From Calothrix sp. NIES-4105 (GTDB taxonomy: Bacteria > Cyanobacteriota > Cyanobacteriia > Cyanobacteriales > Nostocaceae), in the NCBI RefSeq assembly GCF_002368415.1, contig NZ_AP018290.1:7431717-7495716 (forward strand): a stretch of 64,000 bases of DNA. The letters run 5' to 3'. The number at the start of each line of letters is the position of its first letter. Position 1 is the stretch's first letter. Under the pieces are notes generated by a model. The model worked only from the letters and a program-made list of their open reading frames with translations. It did not search any database and had not been told where the DNA came from. The position numbers and the translations under genes are program-made. Below are positions 21,785 to 30,406 of this stretch, piece by piece.

Positions 21785-22378
21785 AACAGCTCGTCCTTGC
21801 CTCTGGTAGTTTGTATACTTTTATTACATTTTAACTAAGAAATGTTAAGCTATGCCATGATTCGTTCACAAAAAGCAGTAGTACAATTAAGGAGGCAAAG
21901 ACATGCCAAAAGATATAGTGGCGCCATGCACTCAATATGCTGGTAGGATAAAATAAATGATGAGTAATGCGATATTGAGTTTAATATTGGTCAAACCTAT
22001 GCAAGATGTAACTGTGTACACATAAGTAGCTATTGACACAATTAATTACGAGGAAACTCTTATTATAGACTTTCGTCTAATATGTATATCAGATGTATAA
22101 CGAGCAAGAATTGGTGTTTAATTGCGACGAAAGTATATGTAGCAAATAGAATTTAAATAAAATAATTTGGAAATGTGATTTATAAATCAGAAAGTAGTGA
22201 GTATAATGCACATTATTAAAAATATAAAGTATCGTTGAAGATTTAATGCCTTTGCCCTGTTATAGCTTGTTCAAAAGGAAGTTATGATTTGTAGAGGTAC
22301 GTAACGAGCGCGATATTTAACTTTAAACAATAGAATTGCGAATCTATATATACTTTATCTGAGTGAGTGAAAACAGCT
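21785..22378. other. 590-base AT-rich spacer
   Basis: Divergent promoter region between the b6-like gene and the TonB-like gene. A GGAGG-led short frame near 21890 stops within about 20 codons. I see no RNA gene. Confidence 0.4.
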
Positions 22379-24205
22379 ATGTCTTACGCATCCTTTCTAA
22401 GAAATGTACCAGAAATACTAAGCCAGCCAACTGGAATTGCTGCTATCGCATCGCTAGGTATTCACGGTGCTATCGCCTTTATACTACCGTTGATGCCAGT
22501 TGAATCTTCCAAAACGGTGACGAAGCAAACAACTACTACTAAGGCGCCAGTTGGGTTGTCTGAATTAAGCAGCAGCGAGCAAAGTCGTATTCCTCAACCA
22601 ACTACTCAACCTGGAATTCAATCACAACTTCCACCATTACCAACTCAAATTGCAGGACTTCCATCACAGCAACAGCTTCCTCCAACTATTGGTGGCGCCT
22701 CAACACTCTTACCTCCTACACCTCCTACTGGTTCTATTGGTTCGCTTGTACCGTCAACTGGATCTAATAGTACGTTGGCGCCTTTAGAAAAAGCTTCTGG
22801 TTTTAGCATTACAGGACTGCCAAGAGGAGGTAATTCCGTACAGCAATTCCGGAATAATATAAGGAACGCTTCGAGATATAACTCAACACCGACAATAAGT
22901 TCTGGAGTAACACCAGAAATTTCGTTGGGCACGAATCGCAATTTTAATAATGACCTTGGATATAATAGACAACAAATTAACTCGTCGCGTGCTGATAGAT
23001 TAGCATCTTTGCCAAGTACGGGACCAATGAACGTGCCTGTAAATCCGCCATCATTGTCAACAGGTGACATGGTAACTCCACCAATTGGTGATACAAGCAG
23101 CAATTACAATAACTTGAATAATTTGAATTCCGTACCAGAAAACAATAATAGAGTTGAACCAGGCAGATATATTGCTCCTGTAGACCGTTTGCAGGCAGTA
23201 GGTAACAGTAACTTTCAAGTTGCAACTGGTGTTATGCCATTACCAACTTATCAGCCACAACCTGGTAGTGCGTTAGATAATTTAAATAAACCAAGTGGAA
23301 GCACTACCGAAGGTATCGAAAACAATCAAAATACTCAGCAAAACACGTCGAACGCGCTTGATGACGCAAAACTATTTGCGAGTTTCAAAAACGAATATCC
23401 ACAAGGAGAGCTTCGGGCGCCGATCAATTTAACAATGAATCCAACCCAGCTTGATACGAATGTGAAGGCTTCGTTGATAATGGATGGAGAAGGTAAAATT
23501 GCTGACTTAAAACTATTAGGTGATGCCGCAAAGCTTCCATTTCCCAAACAGCAAGCAATCAAAGAACGCTTACAGCAGTATTTTAAAGAAAATCCAACTT
23601 CTACAAATGGCAAGGGTGCGCTTTTTAGCTTCCAAATTACGCCATCAACTATAACTCAATCAGGTAACACTGGGTCAGGAGCGCTACAGAATCAAACATC
23701 TGGGCAATCAGCTTCAGCAACAAATGACATTATGAGCCGTTTATCAGGCTCGCAATCAAATCGCAACCAAACTCAAAAAACCGTTCAGGAGGCGCCTAGC
23801 GTTAGCACAAGCGCAGTTAATAGCCCGATTAATAATACCAATAAAACTCCTAATTCGACCCAAGCACCAGTATTACCTCCAACACTACCTGGACCTTTAA
23901 AGCCTGTAAATACTTTGCCACAGGGACAAGTTATTTTGCCTTCTTTACCTCAACAAAAACCAATTTCTTCTTCTAATGGTTTACCCCAAACACTCCGTAA
24001 TGTTGAAGTGGCGCCTCAAGTAGTTCCGACTAAACCAGCTAGTGAGCAAACCACTACAACATCCCAATCATCGAGAAATACTTTAGTTTCTAAGTTACGT
24101 AGCACTCAACCATCCGAGTCGAATAGTGAAATGTCTCTTGTTGAGAAATTGCGTAAAGTTAGACAAGAGCGCGAAAAGGTCAATCAGGAAAATACTAATC
24201 CATAA
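22379..24205 (+). CDS. Pro/Ser/Gln/Asn-rich membrane-anchored protein with TonB-like C-terminal module
   Basis: 608 residues from ATG 22379 (MSYASFLRNVPEIL); an upstream GTG at 22367 is possible. Layout: a membrane segment at about 20-45 (GIAAIASLGIHGAIAFILPL), then about 300 residues of low-complexity Pro/Ser/Thr/Asn/Gln. A folded block follows at about 335-430 (APINLTMNPTQLDTNVKASL, GEGKIADLKLLGD, ALFSFQITPS) whose pattern recalls the TonB C-terminal domain. The remaining Gln/Pro/Ser-rich tail ends LVEKLRKVRQEREKV. I infer a protein spanning the periplasm, perhaps in energy transduction or cell-wall attachment. Confidence 0.65.
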   Translation: MSYASFLRNVPEILSQPTGIAAIASLGIHGAIAFILPLMPVESSKTVTKQTTTTKAPVGLSELSSSEQSRIPQPTTQPGIQSQLPPLPTQIAGLPSQQQLPPTIGGASTLLPPTPPTGSIGSLVPSTGSNSTLAPLEKASGFSITGLPRGGNSVQQFRNNIRNASRYNSTPTISSGVTPEISLGTNRNFNNDLGYNRQQINSSRADRLASLPSTGPMNVPVNPPSLSTGDMVTPPIGDTSSNYNNLNNLNSVPENNNRVEPGRYIAPVDRLQAVGNSNFQVATGVMPLPTYQPQPGSALDNLNKPSGSTTEGIENNQNTQQNTSNALDDAKLFASFKNEYPQGELRAPINLTMNPTQLDTNVKASLIMDGEGKIADLKLLGDAAKLPFPKQQAIKERLQQYFKENPTSTNGKGALFSFQITPSTITQSGNTGSGALQNQTSGQSASATNDIMSRLSGSQSNRNQTQKTVQEAPSVSTSAVNSPINNTNKTPNSTQAPVLPPTLPGPLKPVNTLPQGQVILPSLPQQKPISSSNGLPQTLRNVEVAPQVVPTKPASEQTTTTSQSSRNTLVSKLRSTQPSESNSEMSLVEKLRKVRQEREKVNQENTNP

Positions 24206-24220
24206 GTTAAACTGTATTAG

Positions 24221-24250
24221 AGACGCGCTTTTTGAGGCGCGTCTTTAATA
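24221..24250 (+). terminator. AGACGCGC hairpin terminator
   Basis: AGACGCGC pairs with GCGCGTCT around an 8-base loop and TTTAATATTTT follows. It lies 15 bases after the TonB-like gene. Confidence 0.75.
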
Positions 24251-24276
24251 TTTTATACATTAATACACTTCAAGAA

Positions 24277-24627
24277 TTACGAATTTTCCTGCCATCCTTG
24301 TTCAGCTTTTTGAAACACGTAAGCAGTAACTTCTAAAATTTCTTGCTCACTTAATTTGTTTTTAAAAGCTGGCATAGCACCTTTGCCGTTCTTTACTTGA
24401 TGAATAATTGCCTCTATTGAATCAGTATTATAATTATCCAAGTATTGAGACAACGCTTCTTTAGATAAAGTCTTATTTGCTATTAATATATTGCCACCAC
24501 CCAAATGACAAGAAGAACAATTATTTGTAAAAATTTTTGCTCCGTTATCAATATCGGCTAGTGCTGGATACGGAAAGGCGAACCCAAGCACTATTATTAC
24601 CAATAGTATTTTAAGAATTATTTTCAA
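24277..24627 (-). CDS. petJ: cytochrome c6
   Basis: 116 residues from TTG 24625-24627, chosen because AGGAG stands 7 bases upstream and this makes a proper signal peptide (MKIILKILLVIIVLGFAF...ALA). The longer frame would put extra charged residues before it. The mature protein begins about DIDNGAKIFTNNC and has the haem site CSSCH, Met ligand in GAMPAF, and the c6 C-terminus (AYVFQKAEQGW). It carries electrons in the thylakoid lumen from cytochrome b6f to photosystem I or oxidase, replacing plastocyanin under copper shortage. petE lies 320 bases away on the same strand. Confidence 0.9.
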   Translation of the reverse strand: MKIILKILLVIIVLGFAFPYPALADIDNGAKIFTNNCSSCHLGGGNILIANKTLSKEALSQYLDNYNTDSIEAIIHQVKNGKGAMPAFKNKLSEQEILEVTAYVFQKAEQGWQENS

Positions 24628-24947
24628 TACCAATCTCCTATCAACTAGCTTACAACTCAAAGCACACGACTTTAACTATTCTAGAGTTGCAGCAAATTTT
24701 TGCGGGAGTTGTATAAAACATTTTCAATAATAATTGAGTGTAAACTGTAGTAAACCCTACATAAAATTTAAGGTAGTGAGTTTACCCCCTTATGCTATAA
24801 AACTTGAAGTCGCATAAATACTTGGAGATAAACTCACCACCTTGATGCAAGGTGCGTGACACTATAAAGTTATTAGCTTCGTTTTAAAATTGCTAGTGGC
24901 GTCACACACCCTACTTGGTATTTAACGTCAACACCCGTATATTAAGA
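24628..24947. other. petJ-petE spacer with inverted repeats
   Basis: GGTAGTGAGTTTA (about 24773) and TAAACTCACCACC (about 24831) form one inverted pair. GGTGCGTGACACT and AGTGGCGTCACACACC (24851-24910) form a second that may end petE transcription. It presumably also holds the petJ promoter. Confidence 0.45.
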
Positions 24948-25367
24948 TTATCCTTCAACAGTAATTTTACCAACCATACCAGCGCCACGGTGAGGTTCAC
25001 AGTAAAAAGTGTAGTCACCAGCAGGAGCATCTGCAGGGAAAGTTGTTTCAGTTGACTGACCAGGACTCATCATTAATTGCTTGTGCGATAATGCTTTTGC
25101 AAAATCGGCACTTTTTGCGGCATTTTTGGTAGCATCGAACACAACGTTATGGGGAGGCACTTTATTATTGACCCATTTAATTGTGTCACCAGGTTTAATT
25201 GTCACCTTAGCTGGCTCAAACGCGAGCATACCTTTGTCGCTACCTAATTTAATCGTAACAGTTTCAGCCGAAGCGCTAGGTGCAAAAACAACAAAGCTGC
25301 TTACAACCAAAAATAATGTCACTACTACTAAACCAAAGCGTCGCATTTTTGCTGCTATAGACTTCAT
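24948..25367 (-). CDS. petE: plastocyanin
   Basis: 139 residues from ATG 25365-25367 ([12 protein letters not shown]), with GGAGATAACC upstream; ten further in-frame residues upstream lack support. The signal peptide ends S-A-S-A-E. The mature domain shows the type I copper ligands: His in VPPHNVVFD, then Cys, His and Met in [10 protein letters not shown]. It shuttles electrons in the lumen between cytochrome b6f and photosystem I. Expression is normally copper-dependent, opposite to petJ, which is its neighbour. Confidence 0.95.
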   Translation of the reverse strand: MKSIAAKMRRFGLVVVTLFLVVSSFVVFAPSASAETVTIKLGSDKGMLAFEPAKVTIKPGDTIKWVNNKVPPHNVVFDATKNAAKSADFAKALSHKQLMMSPGQSTETTFPADAPAGDYTFYCEPHRGAGMVGKITVEG

Positions 25368-25614
25368 GGTTATCTCCTGAGAAGTTATTTTATTCATAAT
25401 TCTCTTATTTTACGACTAAATACGACAGCTTGTCATATTTAATTTTATCACCTTAATATTATGAATATATATAGCTAATCGTTCTAATGATAAGTTTTAC
25501 AAATATTCTATTTAATATTTGAGATTAAAAAAGCAGGGGTGCCAATAGAAGAAATCAATCGCAAAACCCTCTGCTGTCAAGTTACTTATTTATGAAAATA
25601 GAGCGAAGCAGTAT

Positions 25615-26106
25615 TTAGTAGTAAATTTTACCACCGCCCCACTGTGAACCAACAATCTTAGGTTGCAGGAGAATATATCCAGCAATAGCTTCCAAGTCTT
25701 TGTCGGTTAGGTTCCGCATTTCAGTAAAGATATCAGCACTCTTAGTACTGGGGTGTAACTCGGAGATTTCTTCTTCTCCATCGTAGGTAGTGGGGTTCTT
25801 CATATAATCCACTAAGCCAGCAATGTTATTACGGTTGGGTGTTGCTCCTGCCAAAGCTTCTGGTTCTAAACCAACGTTCTGGTTAGTTTTAGTAACACCA
25901 CCAGCGTGGCATTGGGCACAAGCGTACTGAAATAAACGTTTGCCTTCTTTTATTTGTTTAAGACTGAGAACTGTATTATCTCCCGCATCATTAGCAGCTA
26001 CGGTACGAACATCTTTAGACAATTCTACCGCACTCGCACTGCTGATAACAAATTGGAACGTAAGGAACACAGTTGCTACAAATATGCCAATAAATCTTTT
26101 TAACAT
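25615..26106 (-). CDS. psbV: cytochrome c550 of photosystem II
   Basis: 163 residues, the usual precursor length. The signal peptide (MLKRFIGIFVATVFLTFQFV) ends at A-S-A. The haem site is CAQCHAGG and the second axial His lies in ISELHPS. The C-terminal LQPKIVGSQWGGGKIYY is characteristic of PsbV. It sits on the lumenal face of photosystem II and stabilises the Mn4CaO5 cluster. It is the third c-type or copper electron-transfer gene in a row. Confidence 0.96.
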   Translation of the reverse strand: MLKRFIGIFVATVFLTFQFVISSASAVELSKDVRTVAANDAGDNTVLSLKQIKEGKRLFQYACAQCHAGGVTKTNQNVGLEPEALAGATPNRNNIAGLVDYMKNPTTYDGEEEISELHPSTKSADIFTEMRNLTDKDLEAIAGYILLQPKIVGSQWGGGKIYY

Positions 26107-26333
26107 CTTTCCCCTTAAAGATTTCGACGCTCAACACAGCTAAGTAATCTGTATGACTCAATCTCAATAAAGCTAGTAGCCTTCCATTAGCAGGAGCAGC
26201 CTAAAGTTACTTTGGCGCCGACCAAGAAACACGAATGGTTTTTTGAACAATTGCAAAACCCATAACTGCTTATGCCAACAGGTAGAGATTGAGCTACTTT
26301 TATACAAATATCATGAAGAGAGTGCAAATGATT

Positions 26334-26403
26334 AAAAGTGCTGAGTAATGAGTGAGTCGTGCTGAGTAGAAATAGCCTACTCAGAACTCAGCACTCAGCA
26401 CTT
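26334..26403. repeat. STRR heptamers in inverted arrangement
   Basis: AGTGCTGAGTAATGAGTGAGTCGTGCTGAGT is followed by a 10-base centre and ACTCAGAACTCAGCACTCAGCACT. A hairpin could form next to the permease stop at 26409. Confidence 0.75.
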
Positions 26404-26408
26404 TCTAC

Positions 26409-27242
26409 TTATCCTTTGCCGCCTGTAAATGTGACACCTTGAATGAAGTAGCGGTTGAAGAAGGCATAAATACACAGTGCGGGTAGAGTGAATACCATTG
26501 AGGCTGCCATAATATAGTTCCAGTAACTTATGTATTGACCTTTAAAGGTATTTAGACCTAGAGGCAATGTAAACATTTCTGGATTAAATAGAATAACCAC
26601 GGGCAGCAAGAAATTATTCCAGCTACCCATGAATACAAATATTGTCTGTGCTGCTAGTGCGGGTTTGGCGAGTGGTAGTACTATTCTCCGAAAAATACCA
26701 AATTGAGTTAACCCATCTAGGGCACCTGCTTCTTCGAGTTCTTTAGGAAAATTAACAAAAAACTGCCGCATCATAAAGATAAATGTGGCATTAACCATAC
26801 TTGGAACTATCATTCCTTGATAGGAATTTAGCCAACCGATAGCTTTTAAGATTAGAAAAGTCGGGATGAGCGTTACTTGTGCGGGTACTGCCAGTACTGC
26901 TAAAATGAGCAAAAACCAAAATTGTTTACCAGCAAAGTTTAGTCTTGCTAATGCATAGCCTGCCATTGTGTTGAACAGCAAGTTTAAGATTGTGACGCTG
27001 ACTGCAATAAATATGCTGTTAAAGAGCCAACGAAAGAACAAGGGCTGCTGGAAGAATATTTGCCTATAATTATCAAGGGTAAAGTTTTTAGGTAAAAAAT
27101 TCGCTTCACCGCTGCTAATTTCCGCAAGCGTTTTAAACGAAGCAGAAAGTGCCCACAAAAAAGGTATCAGCGTAATAACTGCATAAAGTGTCAGCACTGC
27201 GTATAGCAGTATTTTCCAAATTGAGATTTTTTGATTATCCAT
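26409..27242 (-). CDS. sugar ABC transporter permease, MalG/UgpE type
   Basis: 277 residues with six membrane helices. The EAA loop that docks the ATPase is EAGALDGLTQFGIFRRIVLP. It ends GVTFTGGKG, typical of CUT1-family permeases (binding-protein-dependent import of oligosaccharides or polyol glycosides). It forms a unit with the second permease upstream (70-base gap). No ATP-binding gene is nearby; CUT1 systems often share a single MsmK/UgpC-like ATPase encoded elsewhere. Confidence 0.9.
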   Translation of the reverse strand: MDNQKISIWKILLYAVLTLYAVITLIPFLWALSASFKTLAEISSGEANFLPKNFTLDNYRQIFFQQPLFFRWLFNSIFIAVSVTILNLLFNTMAGYALARLNFAGKQFWFLLILAVLAVPAQVTLIPTFLILKAIGWLNSYQGMIVPSMVNATFIFMMRQFFVNFPKELEEAGALDGLTQFGIFRRIVLPLAKPALAAQTIFVFMGSWNNFLLPVVILFNPEMFTLPLGLNTFKGQYISYWNYIMAASMVFTLPALCIYAFFNRYFIQGVTFTGGKG

Positions 27243-27312
27243 TGCTTGTAGGGTGCGTGAAAGCAGTTTATTATTTCATTTCCTTGCAGATTCTAATAGC
27301 GCAGATCGCACC

Positions 27313-28218
27313 CTACGCTTTTTCTCCAAAGAAGCGACGTTGAATCAAAGTGGTAATGATAATTACAATAGCAAGTAAAAATGCGATAGCGGCGCCGTAA
27401 CCCATTTGTAAGTAGCGGAACACTGATTGGTATACAAGTAATACGACGGTGAGTGTTGCGTTGTTGGGTCCTCCAGTACCATTAGAGAAAATATAAGATT
27501 GGTCAAATAATTGAAATGTACCAATTATTCCCATTGCCAGGACAAAAAACGTTACTGGACGCAGAATCGGAACTGTGATATTTATAAACTTTTGCCAACC
27601 ATTGGCGCCATCGAGTTCGGCAGCTTCGTAGAGTGACTGTGGTATATCTTGCAATGCTGCCAAATAAATTACCATGAAAAATGGCGCCGTTGACCAGATA
27701 TTCATCAACATAATACCTTTAAGAGCAACAGCGGGGTCGCCTAACCAGTTGTAAGTAGGCAGTCCAAGAAACGCTAGAATGTTATTTAGTAATCCATTAG
27801 TGTTATATATCCACATGAATATAAGCGTCAGCACCGCAGAAGAAGTAACAGTTGGCAGAAAATAAAGAATTCGCCACCAATTTTTTCCACGAATGCCCGA
27901 ATTAAGCGTTACAGCTAAAATCAAAGCCAAAGTCGTCTGTAATGGCACAACTATAATGACGTACTCAAGCGTATTTCGCAGTGCCGTCCATACCCTTTCA
28001 TCACTACGTAAATTTGCGAAATTCTCTAAACCTGTAAACCGATACTCAATACCCCCTAATAGTCGAACTTTGTGCAACGACAGGAACACAGCGAAAAGAA
28101 TAGGCAATACAACGAAAACCCCTAACACGCTTATTGTCGGCGCCATAAATATATAGCCCGCTCTGTTTTCCGAAAGATACCACCCAGCATTTCCATGCTG
28201 TCTTCTTAACTCAACCAC
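27313..28218 (-). CDS. sugar ABC transporter permease, MalF/UgpA type
   Basis: 301 residues, six membrane helices, starting at GTG 28216-28218 with GGAGG 6-7 bases upstream. The EAA loop is EAAELDGANGWQKFINITVP. It pairs with the following MalG-type permease to form the membrane channel. The solute-binding lipoprotein at 30407-31681 is on the same strand upstream, separated by a gene on the opposite strand and MITE-like repeats, so the original operon may have been split. Confidence 0.9.
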   Translation of the reverse strand: MVELRRQHGNAGWYLSENRAGYIFMAPTISVLGVFVVLPILFAVFLSLHKVRLLGGIEYRFTGLENFANLRSDERVWTALRNTLEYVIIVVPLQTTLALILAVTLNSGIRGKNWWRILYFLPTVTSSAVLTLIFMWIYNTNGLLNNILAFLGLPTYNWLGDPAVALKGIMLMNIWSTAPFFMVIYLAALQDIPQSLYEAAELDGANGWQKFINITVPILRPVTFFVLAMGIIGTFQLFDQSYIFSNGTGGPNNATLTVVLLVYQSVFRYLQMGYGAAIAFLLAIVIIITTLIQRRFFGEKA

Positions 28219-28658
28219 TACATAACCTCCGCTCTATCACACTTCATAATGACCATCGTTTTTACAATATACAAAATATATATTTTACTTCTTTAGATAG
28301 AGGAATTTAGGCTTAGTTTAAGAAAATGGCTTTAAAAAAGCATAACTCTTAATTAAGTCTTCATTTACTTATAAGTTGAAGCCTAAATTTACAATAAATA
28401 TTCTATGTATTAAAAATCACACACATTTTTGATATTAACTATTTACAATTTAACCCATCGCTTGAATAAGTAATGTAGAGGCGCTTAAGTATCGCGTCTT
28501 TACGTATCATTATTAACGTGAAATTATATCTCTACGTGAATATGCGCGCTTCAGCAAAATAAATGTCAAGCCAATCGAAAGATAATTAATTGCTATCGCT
28601 CCTCATAATTCTATAGGCTGTGTTCATAAACACGGATGTGGACTAAATTATACTTTGT
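28219..28658. other. 440-base spacer
   Basis: AT-rich divergent promoter region. At about 28470-28505 GTAGAGGCGCTTAAGTATCGCGTCTTTAC is another AGACGCG-family hairpin. I see nothing else. Confidence 0.4.
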
Positions 28659-30005
28659 ATGGCTAATTTCTATCAGCCTTTATCGTCAATTTCTAAATAC
28701 GTTTCTCGAATAATTTGTAAGAGTGCATTTCTATTACCAGCAACTCTAACTGTCTTGAGCATTGGAGTAAAAATACAACCAGCTTTCTCGGCTTCATTAA
28801 ATGTAGTAGCTGATGGTCTTAATAATGTCCGAGGTTTAAACTTTGCTCCAGACGGTAGTTTATATATTACCGAGTCAGGTGTTGGAGGTTCGGGGCGATG
28901 TATTCCAGGGCCTTCTTTAGAAGGTTTGCTATCATGTGCTGGTACAAGTGGCGCCGTTACGCGCGTGAAAGATGGTAAACAAGAGCTAGTACTTACAGGA
29001 TTACCATCAATTGCGTTAAGACCGACTGGTGATACAGGTACAGGTCCACAAGATATTCAATTTGATGAGAAAGGAAATGCTTATCTTTTGATTGGTTACG
29101 CTGGTAATCCAACTATTCGCGATTTCCCAGAAAACTCCCCTAGTTGGGGGCAACTTTACAAAGTAGACCTGAACACAGGTTCGTTCAAAAGCATTGCCGA
29201 CTTTGGAAAATACGAATTGGCAAATAATGCTGATGGGGAAGATACCCTTGATGTGAGTGGTGAAATTGCTAGCAACCCTTACGCTTTTACGATTAAGGAT
29301 AATACAGCTTATGTTGTTGATGCGGCGGCAAACAACATTTTAAGTGTAGGACTCGATGGTAGTAACTTAAAGTCGTTCGTAGTACTTCCTAAGCAAACAA
29401 TAACGAATCCTGTTTTTCCGACTCCTGCACCAGGACAGGTACTACCCCCAGATGCACCACCACCAGGTCAAATTCCCAATGCACTAAATATTCAATCAGT
29501 TCCTACAGGTGTTGTTGTTGGGCCTGATGGTGCATTATATGTTAGTGAATTTACAGGTTTTCCTTTCCCTGAAGGTAAAGCACGTATTTTTCGAGTAGGT
29601 TTAGATGGCGCCACAACTGTATATGCTGACGGTTTTACACAACTGGCAGATTTAGAGTTTGATAAACAAGGCAATTTATATGCTTTACAATATGGCAATG
29701 CACCACAATGGAAAGGTGTTAGTGATGCTTCGCTAATCCAAATTGCTCCAGATGGCAAAAGAACTGTACTAGCCAGTGGTAATGGACTAGAGACAGCAAC
29801 TGCACTTACCATTGGTTCTGATGGTGCTGTTTATATAGCAAACAAAGGCGATAGAGCTTCAGTTGGTCAAGTTATACGGATTGACACAAAAGTTAAAGTA
29901 AATGAACCAAGTACAGTAATCGCCACATCTGTATTGAGTGTTTTAGGATTAAGTTTGTTTTACAGCCGTAAACGCAAACAACATATTAGTGGTTTATGTC
30001 ATTAA
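28659..30005 (+). CDS. ScyD/ScyE-family beta-propeller with PEP-CTERM anchor
   Basis: 448 residues. A signal peptide (hydrophobic core SAFLLPATLTVLSIGV, then QPAFSAS) is followed by NHL-like propeller repeats (GLNFAPDGSLYITESG, GVVVGPDGALYVSEF, DLEFDKQGNLYALQYG, ALTIGSDGAVYIANKG). The C-terminal VNEPSTVIATSVLSVLGLSLFY plus RKRK is a PEP-CTERM sorting signal. ScyD/ScyE-type proteins are associated with scytonemin clusters but also occur outside them, so function is unsure. The last two residues and stop (LCH-stop) are supplied by the end of a MITE-like inverted repeat. Confidence 0.83.
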   Translation: MANFYQPLSSISKYVSRIICKSAFLLPATLTVLSIGVKIQPAFSASLNVVADGLNNVRGLNFAPDGSLYITESGVGGSGRCIPGPSLEGLLSCAGTSGAVTRVKDGKQELVLTGLPSIALRPTGDTGTGPQDIQFDEKGNAYLLIGYAGNPTIRDFPENSPSWGQLYKVDLNTGSFKSIADFGKYELANNADGEDTLDVSGEIASNPYAFTIKDNTAYVVDAAANNILSVGLDGSNLKSFVVLPKQTITNPVFPTPAPGQVLPPDAPPPGQIPNALNIQSVPTGVVVGPDGALYVSEFTGFPFPEGKARIFRVGLDGATTVYADGFTQLADLEFDKQGNLYALQYGNAPQWKGVSDASLIQIAPDGKRTVLASGNGLETATALTIGSDGAVYIANKGDRASVGQVIRIDTKVKVNEPSTVIATSVLSVLGLSLFYSRKRKQHISGLCH

Positions 30006-30104
30006 TTTTGTTGGTATATATATTTACCACAGAGACTTCTAAGGCACAGAGAGAAGAGTTACTTAAATTTTAAATAGGCGCCTACCTACCAAAACTAATG
30101 ACAT
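29996..30104. mobile_element. MITE-like palindromic element, copy 1
   Basis: Ends ATGTCATTAATTTTGTTGGTA and TACCAAAACTAATGACAT are inverted. It is about 109 bases long, non-coding, and contains a CACAGAG repeat. It overlaps the stop of the ScyD/ScyE gene. Confidence 0.65.
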
Positions 30105-30120
30105 GAAGCATTTGTGGTCT

Positions 30121-30278
30121 ATGTCATAAGTTTTGGGTGGTAGAGAAATTAGCAACGGATGTTGGAACGGATGTAACGGATAGGTAATTTTAAATAACCA
30201 GACCTTGTTTTTAACAAATAATTCAGGAGTGACACCGTTAAAATCCGTTGCTAACCAACATCCCAAAATTAATGACAT
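30121..30278. mobile_element. MITE-like palindromic element, copy 2
   Basis: Ends ATGTCATAAGTTTTGGG and CCCAAAATTAATGACAT. Inside, TTAGCAACGGAT and ATCCGTTGCTAA form a further inverted pair, so the whole 158 bases can fold. It is separated from copies 1 and 3 by an identical 16-base word, GAAGCATTTGTGGTCT. Confidence 0.65.
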
Positions 30279-30294
30279 GAAGCATTTGTGGTCT

Positions 30295-30400
30295 ATGTCA
30301 TAAGTTTTGGTGTGATATTTTTTTTACCTTATTAGACACAGAGTAAACAGAGATAAGAGAGTTCGCCATCAAGGCGCCTACACCCCAAAATTAATAACAT
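30295..30400. mobile_element. MITE-like palindromic element, copy 3
   Basis: Ends ATGTCATAAGTTTTGGTGTG and ACACCCCAAAATTAATAACAT. About 106 bases, ending 7 bases before the binding-protein stop. Confidence 0.65.
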
Positions 30401-30406
30401 CAATCA

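Noticed and set aside
30063-30278. 71-residue open frame on the minus strand
   Set aside because: It lies wholly within the MITE-like elements and has no protein features.
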